A stretch of 11,948 nucleotides of DNA from an uncultured Ruminococcus sp. GTDB taxonomy: Bacteria > Bacillota > Clostridia > Oscillospirales > Ruminococcaceae. A program made the position numbers and the translations under genes. The notes under the pieces are model-generated. The model had not been told where the DNA came from and did not search any database. It saw only the letters and a program-made list of their open reading frames with translations. The stretch lies in the NCBI GenBank assembly GCA_900545125.1, contig UQXS01000058.1:1-11948 (forward strand). Direction: 5' to 3'. The first letter of the stretch is position 1, and each line of letters begins with the position of its first letter. Shown here one piece after another: positions 1-7,188 of this stretch.

Positions 1-203
1 CACATAGAATAATATAGGTCAACAGCTTTTTCACGTTCCATGTGTTCTACCATATAGTTAAAAAGATAGAATTTGCCATTAAGATTTTTTTCTTCAATAA
101 ACCATGAGATTGTCATAAAGTTCATGACAAAGAAGAATAATGTCAGTGATAACCAGCATATTCTGCAAAAGCAGAGAAGAGGTTTATTTGTTTCTGTTTT
201 CAT
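1..203 (-). CDS. Unknown small membrane protein, N-terminal part (runs off the left edge)
   Basis: The reverse strand is open from an ATG at 203 to the window edge, giving 67 codons with no stop. The protein starts MKTETNKPLLCFCRICW. Residues about 9-36 form one strongly hydrophobic, aromatic-rich segment that looks like a membrane anchor, followed by a charged segment (EEKNLNGKFY, MEREKAVDLYY) that reads like normal soluble protein. It begins 12 bases after the purO stop, in the same direction, so it could be the next gene of the run. No good Shine-Dalgarno sequence precedes the ATG, so the start is weakly supported and translation may depend on coupling to purO. I do not recognise the family. 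The overlapping plus-strand reading frame looks less like a protein. Confidence 0.5.
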   Translation of the reverse strand, partial: MKTETNKPLLCFCRICWLSLTLFFFVMNFMTISWFIEEKNLNGKFYLFNYMVEHMEREKAVDLYYSM

Positions 204-215
204 ATATTCATGCTA

Positions 216-929
216 TTACTTATTCTTGTTTACGATCCTTGTCTCCTCCGAGCCGTCCTCAAGGTTCACATAACGAACAAAAAGCGATACCTTGTTATCC
301 TCGTTAAGATTATTCCAGAGCATATCCGTAAACTGGTCGATACTGCCGGAAATTCCGACAAGCTTAGGTTCGCCCTCGAAGCTGGGAAGCGGATTGCCGT
401 CCCCCATATAGGTGTGGATAAAGTGACCCTCGCCGTTTACAGGATTGTTATAGCTGAAAGTAAATCTCTGGCAGGAATCAGGATTGCCGTTTGCGCTTTT
501 GAGAATGGACATTGCGTAGTTGAATCCGTTATCCTCAAAACGGAGAATGCCGGAAATTCTGGGGGTGTAGTTAGGAGCGTCGTCCTCGAATTCTCTTGTG
601 CGGAGAGACTGTTCAAAAGTGAACTGCTTATCCATAAGCTCGTAGATAGTATCTGTCTGGTCGCCGTTGGTAACGATAAGCTTGTTTCCAAGAACTCTTA
701 CGGGAGCGTAGATGATAAGATGAGGATCAGTGAGCTTTGATGGATCGAAAGCCTCAGTGCGGATACCTTTTCCCTCCTCGACAAATACACGATTGCGGCT
801 GTTTTCGCTTCTTCCCATAATGAAGTAAGCGGTAACAGCGTACTTTCCGCAGTCTGATTTACCGATAACGATTCCTCGTCCGGGGTAGGCGTTTGAATTG
901 AGTTCCTTTGCAATATCAAGTTTTATCAT
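216..929 (-). CDS. purO: IMP cyclohydrolase, PurO type
   Basis: The 237-residue protein matches the PurO-type IMP cyclohydrolase family (IMP_cyclohyd), which closes FAICAR to IMP in the last step of purine synthesis. Visible family features are YPGRGIVIG (15-23), the arginine-rich GRSENSRNR (39-47) and VTNGDQTDTI (86-95), which correspond to the R-S-(F)-P-N-R and SNG-x-TD signatures of archaeal PurO. The family has an Ntn-hydrolase-like fold and is expected in the cytoplasm. The start is fixed by AAAGGAGT eight bases before the ATG, 16 bases after the preceding gene. Most bacteria use the bifunctional PurH for this step. A PurO here implies that a separate AICAR formyltransferase is encoded elsewhere. 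The association with purN, purM, purF, purC and purE supports the call. The symbol is by family resemblance only. Confidence 0.87.
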   Translation of the reverse strand: MIKLDIAKELNSNAYPGRGIVIGKSDCGKYAVTAYFIMGRSENSRNRVFVEEGKGIRTEAFDPSKLTDPHLIIYAPVRVLGNKLIVTNGDQTDTIYELMDKQFTFEQSLRTREFEDDAPNYTPRISGILRFEDNGFNYAMSILKSANGNPDSCQRFTFSYNNPVNGEGHFIHTYMGDGNPLPSFEGEPKLVGISGSIDQFTDMLWNNLNEDNKVSLFVRYVNLEDGSEETRIVNKNK

Positions 930-945
930 GGTAAATTACTCCTTT

Positions 946-1506
946 TCAGAAAATTAAGAAAGTGCATATGCAGTCTGCGATTACAATAACGGCTGTGACT
1001 GCTGTTATAATATTCAGTGTTTTTCTTTTCGGTTTAGATAGAATCCAGTTGAAAAACGGCTGAACAAGATACATGAAAATTGTTCCTCCCAAGCCAAAGC
1101 GCAGTGAAGTGGATAACGCTATTCTTGCCTGAAAGTTGTATTTATAGCGTTCATATGTCTGCCACGGCCATTCTCCGGTTGCCGCTTCAAGTATGTAGCT
1201 TGCGGCAAGTTCAATAAGTGTTGCGGCAGCCATACATCCAAGAAAAATCAGTACAGGTTTTATGATATTAAGCCATTTAAGATCTTTTTTATTCATAAGC
1301 CAGCCGAAGCAGCCGAGAAAGGTGAGAGCACCGACTCCATAAACGGGACAGTACGGACCAAAGAGGACGCCCCTGTTTGAAAATCCCCAGCGGTAGATAA
1401 ACGTTTCGAGGATTACTTCATAGCACCATCCGAGGACGGCGTACATCATAAAGCATAAAAACAACTTTTGTATATATTGTTTTTCTTTGATAACAGATAT
1501 ATTCAT
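946..1506 (-). CDS. CmpB-like multi-pass membrane protein (PF06541, 'putative ABC transporter' family)
   Basis: This 186-residue integral membrane protein has about five hydrophobic segments (roughly 14-34, 54-70, 82-106, 128-155, 163-186). Its signatures are GWCYE (26-30), NRGVLFGPYCPVYG (44-57) and a W-x-Y...YNFQARIAL-like stretch (114-131), which I recognise as the Firmicutes family annotated as putative ABC transporter permease (CmpB/DUF1113). The transport label is traditional and not demonstrated. No ATPase or binding-protein partner is present in this window, so the function is unknown. The ATG is preceded by AAGGA eight bases upstream, inside the end of purN, and only 3 bases separate the genes, indicating coupled translation. 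Its position between two purine genes invites a guess about purine or metabolite transport, but nothing in the sequence shows this. Confidence 0.8.
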   Translation of the reverse strand: MNISVIKEKQYIQKLFLCFMMYAVLGWCYEVILETFIYRWGFSNRGVLFGPYCPVYGVGALTFLGCFGWLMNKKDLKWLNIIKPVLIFLGCMAAATLIELAASYILEAATGEWPWQTYERYKYNFQARIALSTSLRFGLGGTIFMYLVQPFFNWILSKPKRKTLNIITAVTAVIVIADCICTFLIF

Positions 1507-1509
1507 AGG

Positions 1510-2136
1510 TTAGTCCTTTATGTATGCTCTTCCGTCAATTATATCAATTTTATCCTGACAGAACAGGGAAACAGCTTTTGGCAGAAGCTTCCATTCGACG
1601 TTTTCCATAATGCGCTTCTGGAGTATTTCAGGGGTATCGTCTCTCAGAACGTCAACCGTACCCTGTAGGATAATTGCTCCGGCGTCAGCTTTTTCATTAA
1701 CGAAGTGGATAGTTGCTCCGGAGACTTTAACGCCGTATTCCAAAGCCTTTTCGTGAACTTTCAGACCGTAGAATCCCTCTCCGCAGAAAGACGGGATAAG
1801 TGCCGGATGCACATTGATTATTTTATATGAATATGCCTTGGTAACGCATTCGTCGAGTATGGTCATAAATCCGGCAAGAACGATAAGATCGGCTTTTTCC
1901 TCATTAAGAGCGTCGAGAACAGCCATGCTGTAGCTTTTGCTGTCGGGATATTCCCTACGTGGGATAACTCTGGTCGGAATGCCGTTTTTTTTTGCTCTTT
2001 CAAGAGCGTATACTCCGGCTTTTGAAGATATAACACAGGTGATTTTTCCGCCCTGTATCATTCCGGATTTTTCGGCGTCGATAATCGCCTGTAGATTTGT
2101 GCCTCCTCCGGAGACAAGAACAATAATATTTTTCAT
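1510..2136 (-). CDS. purN: Phosphoribosylglycinamide formyltransferase
   Basis: This is GAR transformylase (208 residues, normal length), which uses 10-formyl-tetrahydrofolate to formylate GAR in step 3 of purine synthesis in the cytoplasm. The phosphate-binding loop VSGGGTNLQAI lies at 8-18. The catalytic triad is complete: N108 and H110 in NVHPALIPSF and D151 in DAGAIILQ. The loop between them contains GEGFYGLKVHEKAL, a variant I associate with clostridial PurN proteins, in place of the shorter enterobacterial loop. The start is set by GAGGAGC six bases before the ATG, and this RBS overlaps the stop region of the upstream DUF3592-like gene. The coding strand carries a run of nine A bases (1985-1993, codons for Lys-Lys-Asn), but the frame is intact. 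Confidence 0.97.
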   Translation of the reverse strand: MKNIIVLVSGGGTNLQAIIDAEKSGMIQGGKITCVISSKAGVYALERAKKNGIPTRVIPRREYPDSKSYSMAVLDALNEEKADLIVLAGFMTILDECVTKAYSYKIINVHPALIPSFCGEGFYGLKVHEKALEYGVKVSGATIHFVNEKADAGAIILQGTVDVLRDDTPEILQKRIMENVEWKLLPKAVSLFCQDKIDIIDGRAYIKD

Positions 2137-2146
2137 ATAAAGCTCC

Positions 2147-2539
2147 TCATATAAGACTGAATATCAGGCTAAGCACGCAGATAAAAGTTCCGCAGGAGAT
2201 AAGGATGATGCCTGCCAGCGAGTGCTGATGTTCCTCATCGGCAAAGTAGAAATATTTAGGCAATTTCGGATCTGCACAGATAATAACGGTTTCGCCGATG
2301 CTGTGGTGTATGATCTGACTGTAGCTGCGGTGATCGGCGAACTGAGTTCTGCCGTTTATGCTGAACTTTACTACAGGGCAGTATTTTTTGACGATTGTGT
2401 GACCTCTCACTGCAATTTTTTCCTTGACGGAAACCACTTCTGCACTGAAGCTTTCGGCAGATCCGATAGTTTCACGGTGACAGCGGCAGACGATAAGACC
2501 GGCTGTAACAGCGAGGAGTCCGAAGATTACAAATCCCAT
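2147..2539 (-). CDS. DUF3592-like membrane protein (second of a tandem pair)
   Basis: This 130-residue protein has a hydrophobic segment at each end (about 1-18 and 107-130) and a beta-rich middle domain. The middle contains the pattern PVVKF-x-x-NGR (56-64) followed by IGETVIICADPKLPKYFYF (81-99), which fits DUF3592-type proteins. I chose the ATG at 2539 over the GTG at 2548. The only Shine-Dalgarno (AAGGTGA) overlaps that GTG and sits about six bases ahead of the ATG. That same sequence overlaps the TAA of the upstream gene, so translation is probably coupled. It is a paralogue of the gene just upstream, sharing the V/I-K-Y/F and EIIC/VIIC-x-DP...FYF motifs. The function is unknown; orientation in the membrane cannot be told from sequence alone. 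Confidence 0.75.
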   Translation of the reverse strand: MGFVIFGLLAVTAGLIVCRCHRETIGSAESFSAEVVSVKEKIAVRGHTIVKKYCPVVKFSINGRTQFADHRSYSQIIHHSIGETVIICADPKLPKYFYFADEEHQHSLAGIILISCGTFICVLSLIFSLI

Positions 2540-2549
2540 AAAAATCACC

Positions 2550-3020
2550 TTATTTCTTAATCAGGAGACAGCATAACAGAACTGCGGCAATTACTCCTCC
2601 GAATATTATAAACCGATAATAGTCACGTGTAAGTTCATCTTTCCGGCTGTTGAAGTAGAAGAAAGTCGGGTCATCGGGATCGTAGCAAATGATTTCCACA
2701 TCGCCTGTTTCGTATCTCATTCCGTTGTCGGCGACGGGGTAGACCGAAGTGATCTCCCTGCCCGTCTGCGTATCGTATTTTACAATAGGAAAGCAGCACT
2801 TTTTTCTGCCCTTTGCCGTATGATAGCCAGTTATTGTGCCGAAAGAATCCATACATCCGGACATTCTCTTCCTGATGCGAAAGATATGTATGATAAATAC
2901 CAGAACCATCAGTGCGTAGATGAGAAGCAGTCCTTCGGTCAGACGGCGGTGTGTGTAGGAATATCCCACAATGAACATGGACACGGCAGCCCATGCGAGA
3001 TCAATTTTTTCAGCTTTCAT
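2550..3020 (-). CDS. DUF3592-like membrane protein (first of a tandem pair)
   Basis: This is a 156-residue membrane protein. One or two hydrophobic segments lie near the N-terminus (about 8-20 and 28-48) and one at the C-terminus (135-154). The intervening domain reads GTITGY...CFPIVKYDTQTGREI and TGDVEIICYDPDDPTFFYF, the pattern of DUF3592-type proteins. The next gene is a shorter paralogue with the same two motifs, which indicates tandem duplication followed by divergence. The ATG follows the expansin stop by two bases. The only SD-like element is a weak GGAA at the expansin's last codons, so re-initiation after the expansin is likely. The function is unknown. Stable linkage with a secreted expansin could suggest an envelope role, but that is inference. 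Confidence 0.76.
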   Translation of the reverse strand: MKAEKIDLAWAAVSMFIVGYSYTHRRLTEGLLLIYALMVLVFIIHIFRIRKRMSGCMDSFGTITGYHTAKGRKKCCFPIVKYDTQTGREITSVYPVADNGMRYETGDVEIICYDPDDPTFFYFNSRKDELTRDYYRFIIFGGVIAAVLLCCLLIKK

Positions 3021-3022
3021 AA

Positions 3023-3898
3023 TTATTCCGGAAACTGGACGTGACCTTGAATTATCTCGGTATCATCGGAGGAAAGCGGTATATTTTCATCAACGATCAT
3101 CTGACCGTAGATATCCGTGATACGGAACGTAAACGGTCCTTTTCCCATTTTATCGGATTCAAAGTAGTTGTAGGGGCGGCGGTTGATTTCCTGAAACTGA
3201 CCGTTTTCATCAAGGTATTCCAGTCGTGTGATGGGGTAGCGGTGGTTGCGCACCTGTATTCCGCACCAGAATTCCGTTGTACCCTTTTTGTATTTGTATG
3301 AGACAGGTGCATTTTCTGCCGTATCGAGCGGAACGATCTTCCAGCTTACGGGAACTCTGCCTTTGACTGCGGGAGCAATAAGCGGAAATGCGTCGACATA
3401 CAGGTCGAGATCGCCTTTTTTGCCTTCCGGCAGAAGATCGGTAACAAGCATATTGATAGTTCCGAGTTCGCCTGTTACTTCGAGGTATGCTCCGGCAAGC
3501 TGAGCGTCGTTGTAGTCGGCAAGATTCATAGCGACGATCCAGTAATCGCTTGAAACAGGATCGAGCATAGCGCAGCCGCCGACATATCCGCCGCCGTAGT
3601 ATGTACCTTCGCCGGTGTGTACAGTTCCCTTGGGTTCAAGGATGCAGGTTTCGTCGATTTCGACATCCGGTTCAGTGGGTGATGGGGTATATTTTCCGCC
3701 GAGAACGTAGTTCTGGATAGCCGTGATATCAGCGGCAGGCAGATCTTTTTTTCGTGCCATGGCGATATCGAAGCTGTCTATCACGCCGTCAGGGCAGATA
3801 TCCATAGGATGCGCCGGAACACCGGCTGCCGGAGCGGTAACGGATATTGCAGCGGCAGCCGTAACGCAGGTAAGCAGAGCAGTTTTTATAAGCTTCAT
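3023..3898 (-). CDS. Secreted bacterial expansin (EXLX1-like) with N-terminal half-dockerin
   Basis: The 291-residue protein has a signal peptide (1-29, likely cut after VPA). It then has a dockerin-like segment (33-68) and a Pro/Thr/acidic linker (70-90). A two-domain expansin follows. The first domain (about 95-190, six-stranded barrel type) has GEGTYYGGGYVGG, LAGAYLEVTG and VTDLLPEG...LDL. The second (about 198-291, CBM63 type) has FWCGIQVRNHRYPI, RRPYNYF and a final GHVQFPE, the same ending I recall for Bacillus subtilis EXLX1. By alignment from memory D154 and D165 match the key aspartates D71 and D82. Y73 is replaced by L156. The cellulose-binding aromatics are F210/W211 and Y243. Expansins loosen plant cell walls without hydrolysis. 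The ATG has GAGGGAA about seven bases upstream. The gene lies 27 bases after purM. Confidence 0.92.
   Translation of the reverse strand: MKLIKTALLTCVTAAAAISVTAPAAGVPAHPMDICPDGVIDSFDIAMARKKDLPAADITAIQNYVLGGKYTPSPTEPDVEIDETCILEPKGTVHTGEGTYYGGGYVGGCAMLDPVSSDYWIVAMNLADYNDAQLAGAYLEVTGELGTINMLVTDLLPEGKKGDLDLYVDAFPLIAPAVKGRVPVSWKIVPLDTAENAPVSYKYKKGTTEFWCGIQVRNHRYPITRLEYLDENGQFQEINRRPYNYFESDKMGKGPFTFRITDIYGQMIVDENIPLSSDDTEIIQGHVQFPE
3107..3307 (-). other. CBM63-like second expansin domain (cellulose-binding face)
   Basis: This domain-level note covers the stretch from about PVSYKYKKG to the TDIYGQM region of the expansin. The flat aromatic face of EXLX1 domain 2 (W125, W126, Y157) appears here as F210, W211 and Y243, so stacking potential on cellulose is largely kept. 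The QVRNHRYP and RITDIYGQ motifs are close to the family consensus. The boundaries are approximate. Confidence 0.7.
3695..3802 (-). other. Half-dockerin-like calcium-loop segment within the expansin
   Basis: Residues 33-50 read DICPDGVIDSFDIAMARK, the D-x-N-x-D-G-x-I-D-x-x-D calcium loop plus following helix of a dockerin repeat, with Asn at loop position 3 replaced by Cys (C35). The next stretch, AADITAIQNYVLGG (55-68), resembles the second dockerin helix, but the second calcium loop is missing. A complete type I dockerin has two loops, so this is either a degenerate dockerin or a remnant. It sits directly after the signal peptide rather than at the usual C-terminus. Confidence 0.6.
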
Positions 3899-3925
3899 AG
3901 AATATTCCCTCAGATAACAGGATTA

Positions 3926-4963
3926 TCAGCAGATGATAACGCCTTCTTCTGATTCAACAAGTTCTCCGAGAACGTAGGCGCTTTCTCCGGAAGCGTTTAT
4001 AGCTTTTATTGCCTTGTCGGCGTCATTCTTGTCAACAGAAACGATCATTCCTACGCCCATATTGAACGTGTTGAACATATCTCTTTCGGGGATATTTCCC
4101 GTGCGTGCGATAAGATCAAAAATCGGAAGAACCTGTACTGCGTTTCTCTCGATTTTTGCGGCAAGATTATCCGGAAGCGAACGTGGGATATTCTCATAGA
4201 AACCGCCGCCGGTGATGTGTGAAACGGATTTTACCGTAACCGTATCAATAAGATTCATGACAGCCTTGACGTAGATTCTTGTAGGAGTAAGGAGAGTTTC
4301 ACCAAGAGTAGCTCCCAGATCGTCAAAGTGCATTGCAAGATTCTTTTCGTTTACGTCGAAAACCTTTCTGACAAGCGAGAATCCGTTGGAATGAACGCCG
4401 CTGGACTTGATTGCAATAAGTACATCTCCTGCTTTCTGCGTATCGGGGCGGAGTATCTTGGACTTATCCACAACGCCAACGGAGAAACCGGCAAGGTCGT
4501 ATTCATCTTCGGGCATAAGACCGGGATGTTCGGCTGTTTCGCCGCCGATAAGAGCGCAACCTGCCTGTACGCATCCTTCTGCCACACCGGAAACGATTTC
4601 GGCAATTTTTTCGGGAATATTTCTTCCGCAGGCAATGTAGTCGAGGAAGAACTGCGGCTTAGCACCGCAGCAGATGATATCGTTCACGCACATAGCGACG
4701 CAGTCGATGCCGACGGTATCGTGTTTGTCGAGGATAAAAGCAATCTTTATCTTTGTGCCGACGCCGTCTGTTCCGGAAACGAGAACGGGCTTGGTGATAC
4801 CTGTCATGTCAAGTTCAAAAAGGCCGCCGAATCCGCCGATACCGGAAACACATCCGGGCAGGGTAGTTCTTGCGATGTGCTGCTTCATAAGCTCAACAGC
4901 CTTATAACCGGCAGTAACGTCAACGCCTGCCTTTTTATAGCTCTCAGAAAAACTGTTGTTCAT
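3926..4963 (-). CDS. purM: Phosphoribosylformylglycinamidine cyclo-ligase (AIR synthetase)
   Basis: This 345-residue enzyme closes FGAM to AIR with ATP (step 5 of purine synthesis, cytoplasmic, homodimer). Visible signatures are [16 protein letters not shown] at 8-23, GTDGVGTK (64-71), the [18 protein letters not shown] block (92-109) and [12 protein letters not shown] (140-151), all typical of PurM and of full length. The start is supported by AAGGAGA about eight bases before the ATG. It follows purF by 44 bases in the same direction. The expansin gene begins 27 bases after its stop, with no terminator between them. Confidence 0.98.
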   Translation of the reverse strand: MNNSFSESYKKAGVDVTAGYKAVELMKQHIARTTLPGCVSGIGGFGGLFELDMTGITKPVLVSGTDGVGTKIKIAFILDKHDTVGIDCVAMCVNDIICCGAKPQFFLDYIACGRNIPEKIAEIVSGVAEGCVQAGCALIGGETAEHPGLMPEDEYDLAGFSVGVVDKSKILRPDTQKAGDVLIAIKSSGVHSNGFSLVRKVFDVNEKNLAMHFDDLGATLGETLLTPTRIYVKAVMNLIDTVTVKSVSHITGGGFYENIPRSLPDNLAAKIERNAVQVLPIFDLIARTGNIPERDMFNTFNMGVGMIVSVDKNDADKAIKAINASGESAYVLGELVESEEGVIIC

Positions 4964-5007
4964 TTAAAATTCTCCTTATATAAATATTTAATCCGGATAA
5001 AAGCGAA

Positions 5008-6432
5008 TTATTCACGTCCGCTCCAGCAGTAAGAGCAAAGACCGCATTCAGGGATTCCGACTGCTTTTTCAGTTCCCTCCAGCGTCTGGAATTCAAGGGA
5101 TGTAAGTTTAAGACGCTTACAGATTTCATCCCGGAGCTTTCTTCCTCTTTCGGTGTCGGAGCTGCTGTATTCGGAAATATATTTTACTCCGTCAGCACCC
5201 TCAAACTCATTGATTATCTGACGTGCTATAAGTTCCATTTCCGATGTGCTGCGAGAGAAGTTCAGATATTTGCAGCCGTACATTATGGGGGGGCAGGCTG
5301 ATCTCATATGGATCTCCTTAGCGCCGTTTTCATAAAGAAATTCAACGGTTTCTCTCATTTGAGTACCTCTTACGATGCTGTCGTCAACGAAAAGGAGTTT
5401 TTTTCCGGCGATAAGTTCATGAACGGGGATAAGCTTCATTTTTGCCACCTGATTGCGGATATTCTGGTTGGTCGGCATAAAGCTTCTCGGCCAGGTGGGG
5501 GTATATTTGATAAACGGACGTGCAAAGGGGATTCCGCTTCTGTTGGCGTAACCGATTGCGTGCGGAGTTCCGGAATCAGGAATGCCGCAAACGTAGTCAA
5601 CATCTGGGAGACGGCCTGCCTTTATGTCGTTTTCAGCCATGATCTCGCCGTTGCGTGTTCTCATGACCTCAACATTAACGCCCTCGTAAGAAGCGGTAGG
5701 ATAGCCGTAATAAGTCCAGAGGAAGGTGCATATCTTCATTTTTGAAGGATCGCCCTTGCTGAGTATCCTGTATTCTCCGGAGGTTATCTCTGTAATTTCT
5801 CCTGCTTCCAGTTCACGGCAGAACTCGTATCCCAGTTTCTGGAAAGCGAAAGATTCCGTCGAGATGCAGAAGCCGTCATCACGTTTTCCGATGATTATAG
5901 GCAGTCTGCCGAATTTATCTCTTGCGGCGATAATGCTGTTTTTTGTCAGGATGATAAGGGACATAGTACCCTCGATTTTTTCCTGAGCGTAGCGGATGCC
6001 CTCAACAAAGGAATTTTTCTGAGCTATCAGTGCGCCGATAAGGTCGCCGGAGTTGATATTGCCGCTGCTCATAGTCTCGAAGTTGGCACAGCCGTTTTCG
6101 AGGAGTTCCTGCATCAGCTTGTCCGCATTGCGGATTATGCCGACCGAGCAGATAGCGTAGAGACCCAGTTTTGAACGGACGAGGATAGGCTGCGGATCCG
6201 TATCGCTGATACAGCCGATACAGAGTCTGCCCTCCATTTTTTCGATATCGTTTTCAAACTTTGTTCTGAACGGCGAATTCTCGATACTGTGGATATTACG
6301 CTGAAATCCGTGTTCTTCGCTGTAGGAGGTCATTCCTCCTCGTCTTGTACCCAGATGAGAATGATAGTCTGTGCCGAAGAAAACATCGTTTACGCAGTCG
6401 TTTTCAGAGGCTGCTCCAAAAAAACCGCCCAT
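5008..6432 (-). CDS. purF: PurF-like amidophosphoribosyltransferase lacking the glutaminase catalytic cysteine
   Basis: The 474-residue protein has an N-terminal Ntn-type glutaminase-like domain (1-225) and a PRTase domain (about 230-440). Normal PurF makes phosphoribosylamine from PRPP and glutamine. The PRPP loop VDDSIVRGT is intact (349-357), as are GIPDSGTPHAIGYA (283-296) and the flexible loop (308-333). Cysteines at 235, 387 and 463/466/469 correspond to the [4Fe-4S] ligands of the Bacillus enzyme. The N-terminus is MGGFFGAAS where active enzymes have CGVFGI, so the nucleophile is Gly2. The H-T-R-Y motif is replaced by CISD (74-77) and the HNGNL oxyanion motif by SVGII (96-100). Glutamine use is therefore probably lost. 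The protein may be ammonia-dependent or have another role. The start is firm: GGGAG precedes the ATG, three bases after purC, with no upstream Cys start possible. Confidence 0.88.
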   Translation of the reverse strand: MGGFFGAASENDCVNDVFFGTDYHSHLGTRRGGMTSYSEEHGFQRNIHSIENSPFRTKFENDIEKMEGRLCIGCISDTDPQPILVRSKLGLYAICSVGIIRNADKLMQELLENGCANFETMSSGNINSGDLIGALIAQKNSFVEGIRYAQEKIEGTMSLIILTKNSIIAARDKFGRLPIIIGKRDDGFCISTESFAFQKLGYEFCRELEAGEITEITSGEYRILSKGDPSKMKICTFLWTYYGYPTASYEGVNVEVMRTRNGEIMAENDIKAGRLPDVDYVCGIPDSGTPHAIGYANRSGIPFARPFIKYTPTWPRSFMPTNQNIRNQVAKMKLIPVHELIAGKKLLFVDDSIVRGTQMRETVEFLYENGAKEIHMRSACPPIMYGCKYLNFSRSTSEMELIARQIINEFEGADGVKYISEYSSSDTERGRKLRDEICKRLKLTSLEFQTLEGTEKAVGIPECGLCSYCWSGRE

Positions 6433-6435
6433 AGA

Positions 6436-7155
6436 TTATTCTCCCATAAGTCTCTTCATGATTTCCTGATAGGCTTCTTCAACGCCGCCCATATCACGGC
6501 GGAAGCGATCCTTGTCAAGCTTCTCGTGAGTTGTGCTGTCCCAGAAGCGGCAGGTATCGGGTGAGATCTCGTCCGCGAGGATGATAGTGCCGTCAGATGT
6601 CTTGCCGAATTCGATTTTAAAGTCGATGAGGTCTATATTGAGTTTTTTGAAGAAGTTTACCATGAATTCGTTTACCTTGAAAGCATATTTTGCGATAGTA
6701 TCAATTTCCTCTTTGGTTGCAAGACCGAGAGCAAGAGCGTAGTAGTCATTGATAAAGGGATCACCGAGATCGTCGTTTTTGTAGCTGAATTCAAGGATAG
6801 GAGTGAGGAGCTTTCTGCCTTCTTCAACGCCCATTCTCTTTGAGAAGCTTCCTGCTGCAACATTTCTGATGATTACTTCAAGAGGAACGATAGATACTTT
6901 TTTTACAATAGTTTCTCTTTCGCTGATCTCTTTTACAAGATGAGTAGGAACGCCTTCTTTTTCGAGCATACCGAACATATAGTTGGTCATTCTGTTGTTG
7001 ATAACGCCCTTGCCTGCGATAGTGCCTTTCTTTTCGCCGTTGAAAGCGGTTGCATCGTCCTTGTAGTCAACGATTACAAGATCGGGGTCGTTGGTAGCGT
7101 ATACTTTTTTAGCCTTGCCCTCATAGAGCTGTTCCTTTTTAACAATGTTTTCCAT
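6436..7155 (-). CDS. purC: Phosphoribosylaminoimidazole-succinocarboxamide synthase (SAICAR synthetase)
   Basis: This 239-residue enzyme joins CAIR and aspartate with ATP to form SAICAR (step 7). Signatures are [11 protein letters not shown] (10-20), [29 protein letters not shown] and SPDTCRFWD (198-206), all standard for the short bacterial PurC. I place the start at 7155 ([10 protein letters not shown]), not at an upstream in-frame ATG at 7188. The sequence AGGAGG lies about eight bases before the 7155 ATG, and the extra 11 residues do not resemble the family. It follows purE after a 73-base gap and precedes purF by three bases. Confidence 0.98.
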   Translation of the reverse strand: MENIVKKEQLYEGKAKKVYATNDPDLVIVDYKDDATAFNGEKKGTIAGKGVINNRMTNYMFGMLEKEGVPTHLVKEISERETIVKKVSIVPLEVIIRNVAAGSFSKRMGVEEGRKLLTPILEFSYKNDDLGDPFINDYYALALGLATKEEIDTIAKYAFKVNEFMVNFFKKLNIDLIDFKIEFGKTSDGTIILADEISPDTCRFWDSTTHEKLDKDRFRRDMGGVEEAYQEIMKRLMGE

Positions 7156-7188
7156 TTTAAATTCCTCCTGAGAATCAAATATATACAA

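Noticed and set aside
73..273. Plus-strand 66-codon frame at the left end
   Set aside because: The minus-strand frame here has a better protein-like composition and is co-directional with the operon.
210..740. 176-codon plus-strand open frame opposite purO
   Set aside because: It is antisense to a well-supported PurO gene, has no RBS and shows no family features.
1985..1993. Run of nine T (A on the coding strand) in purN as a possible frameshift or phase-variation site
   Set aside because: The frame is intact with all catalytic residues downstream; the run simply encodes Lys-Lys-Asn.
4328..5032. 234-codon plus-strand open frame opposite purM and the end of purF
   Set aside because: It is a shadow of purM created by codon bias; it crosses two conserved genes and has no recognisable domain.
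6418..6432. Sequencing error hiding the PurF catalytic Cys at the T-rich start
   Set aside because: The RBS, ATG and frame all agree, and the other two glutaminase motifs are also lost, so the missing Cys is real rather than an artefact.
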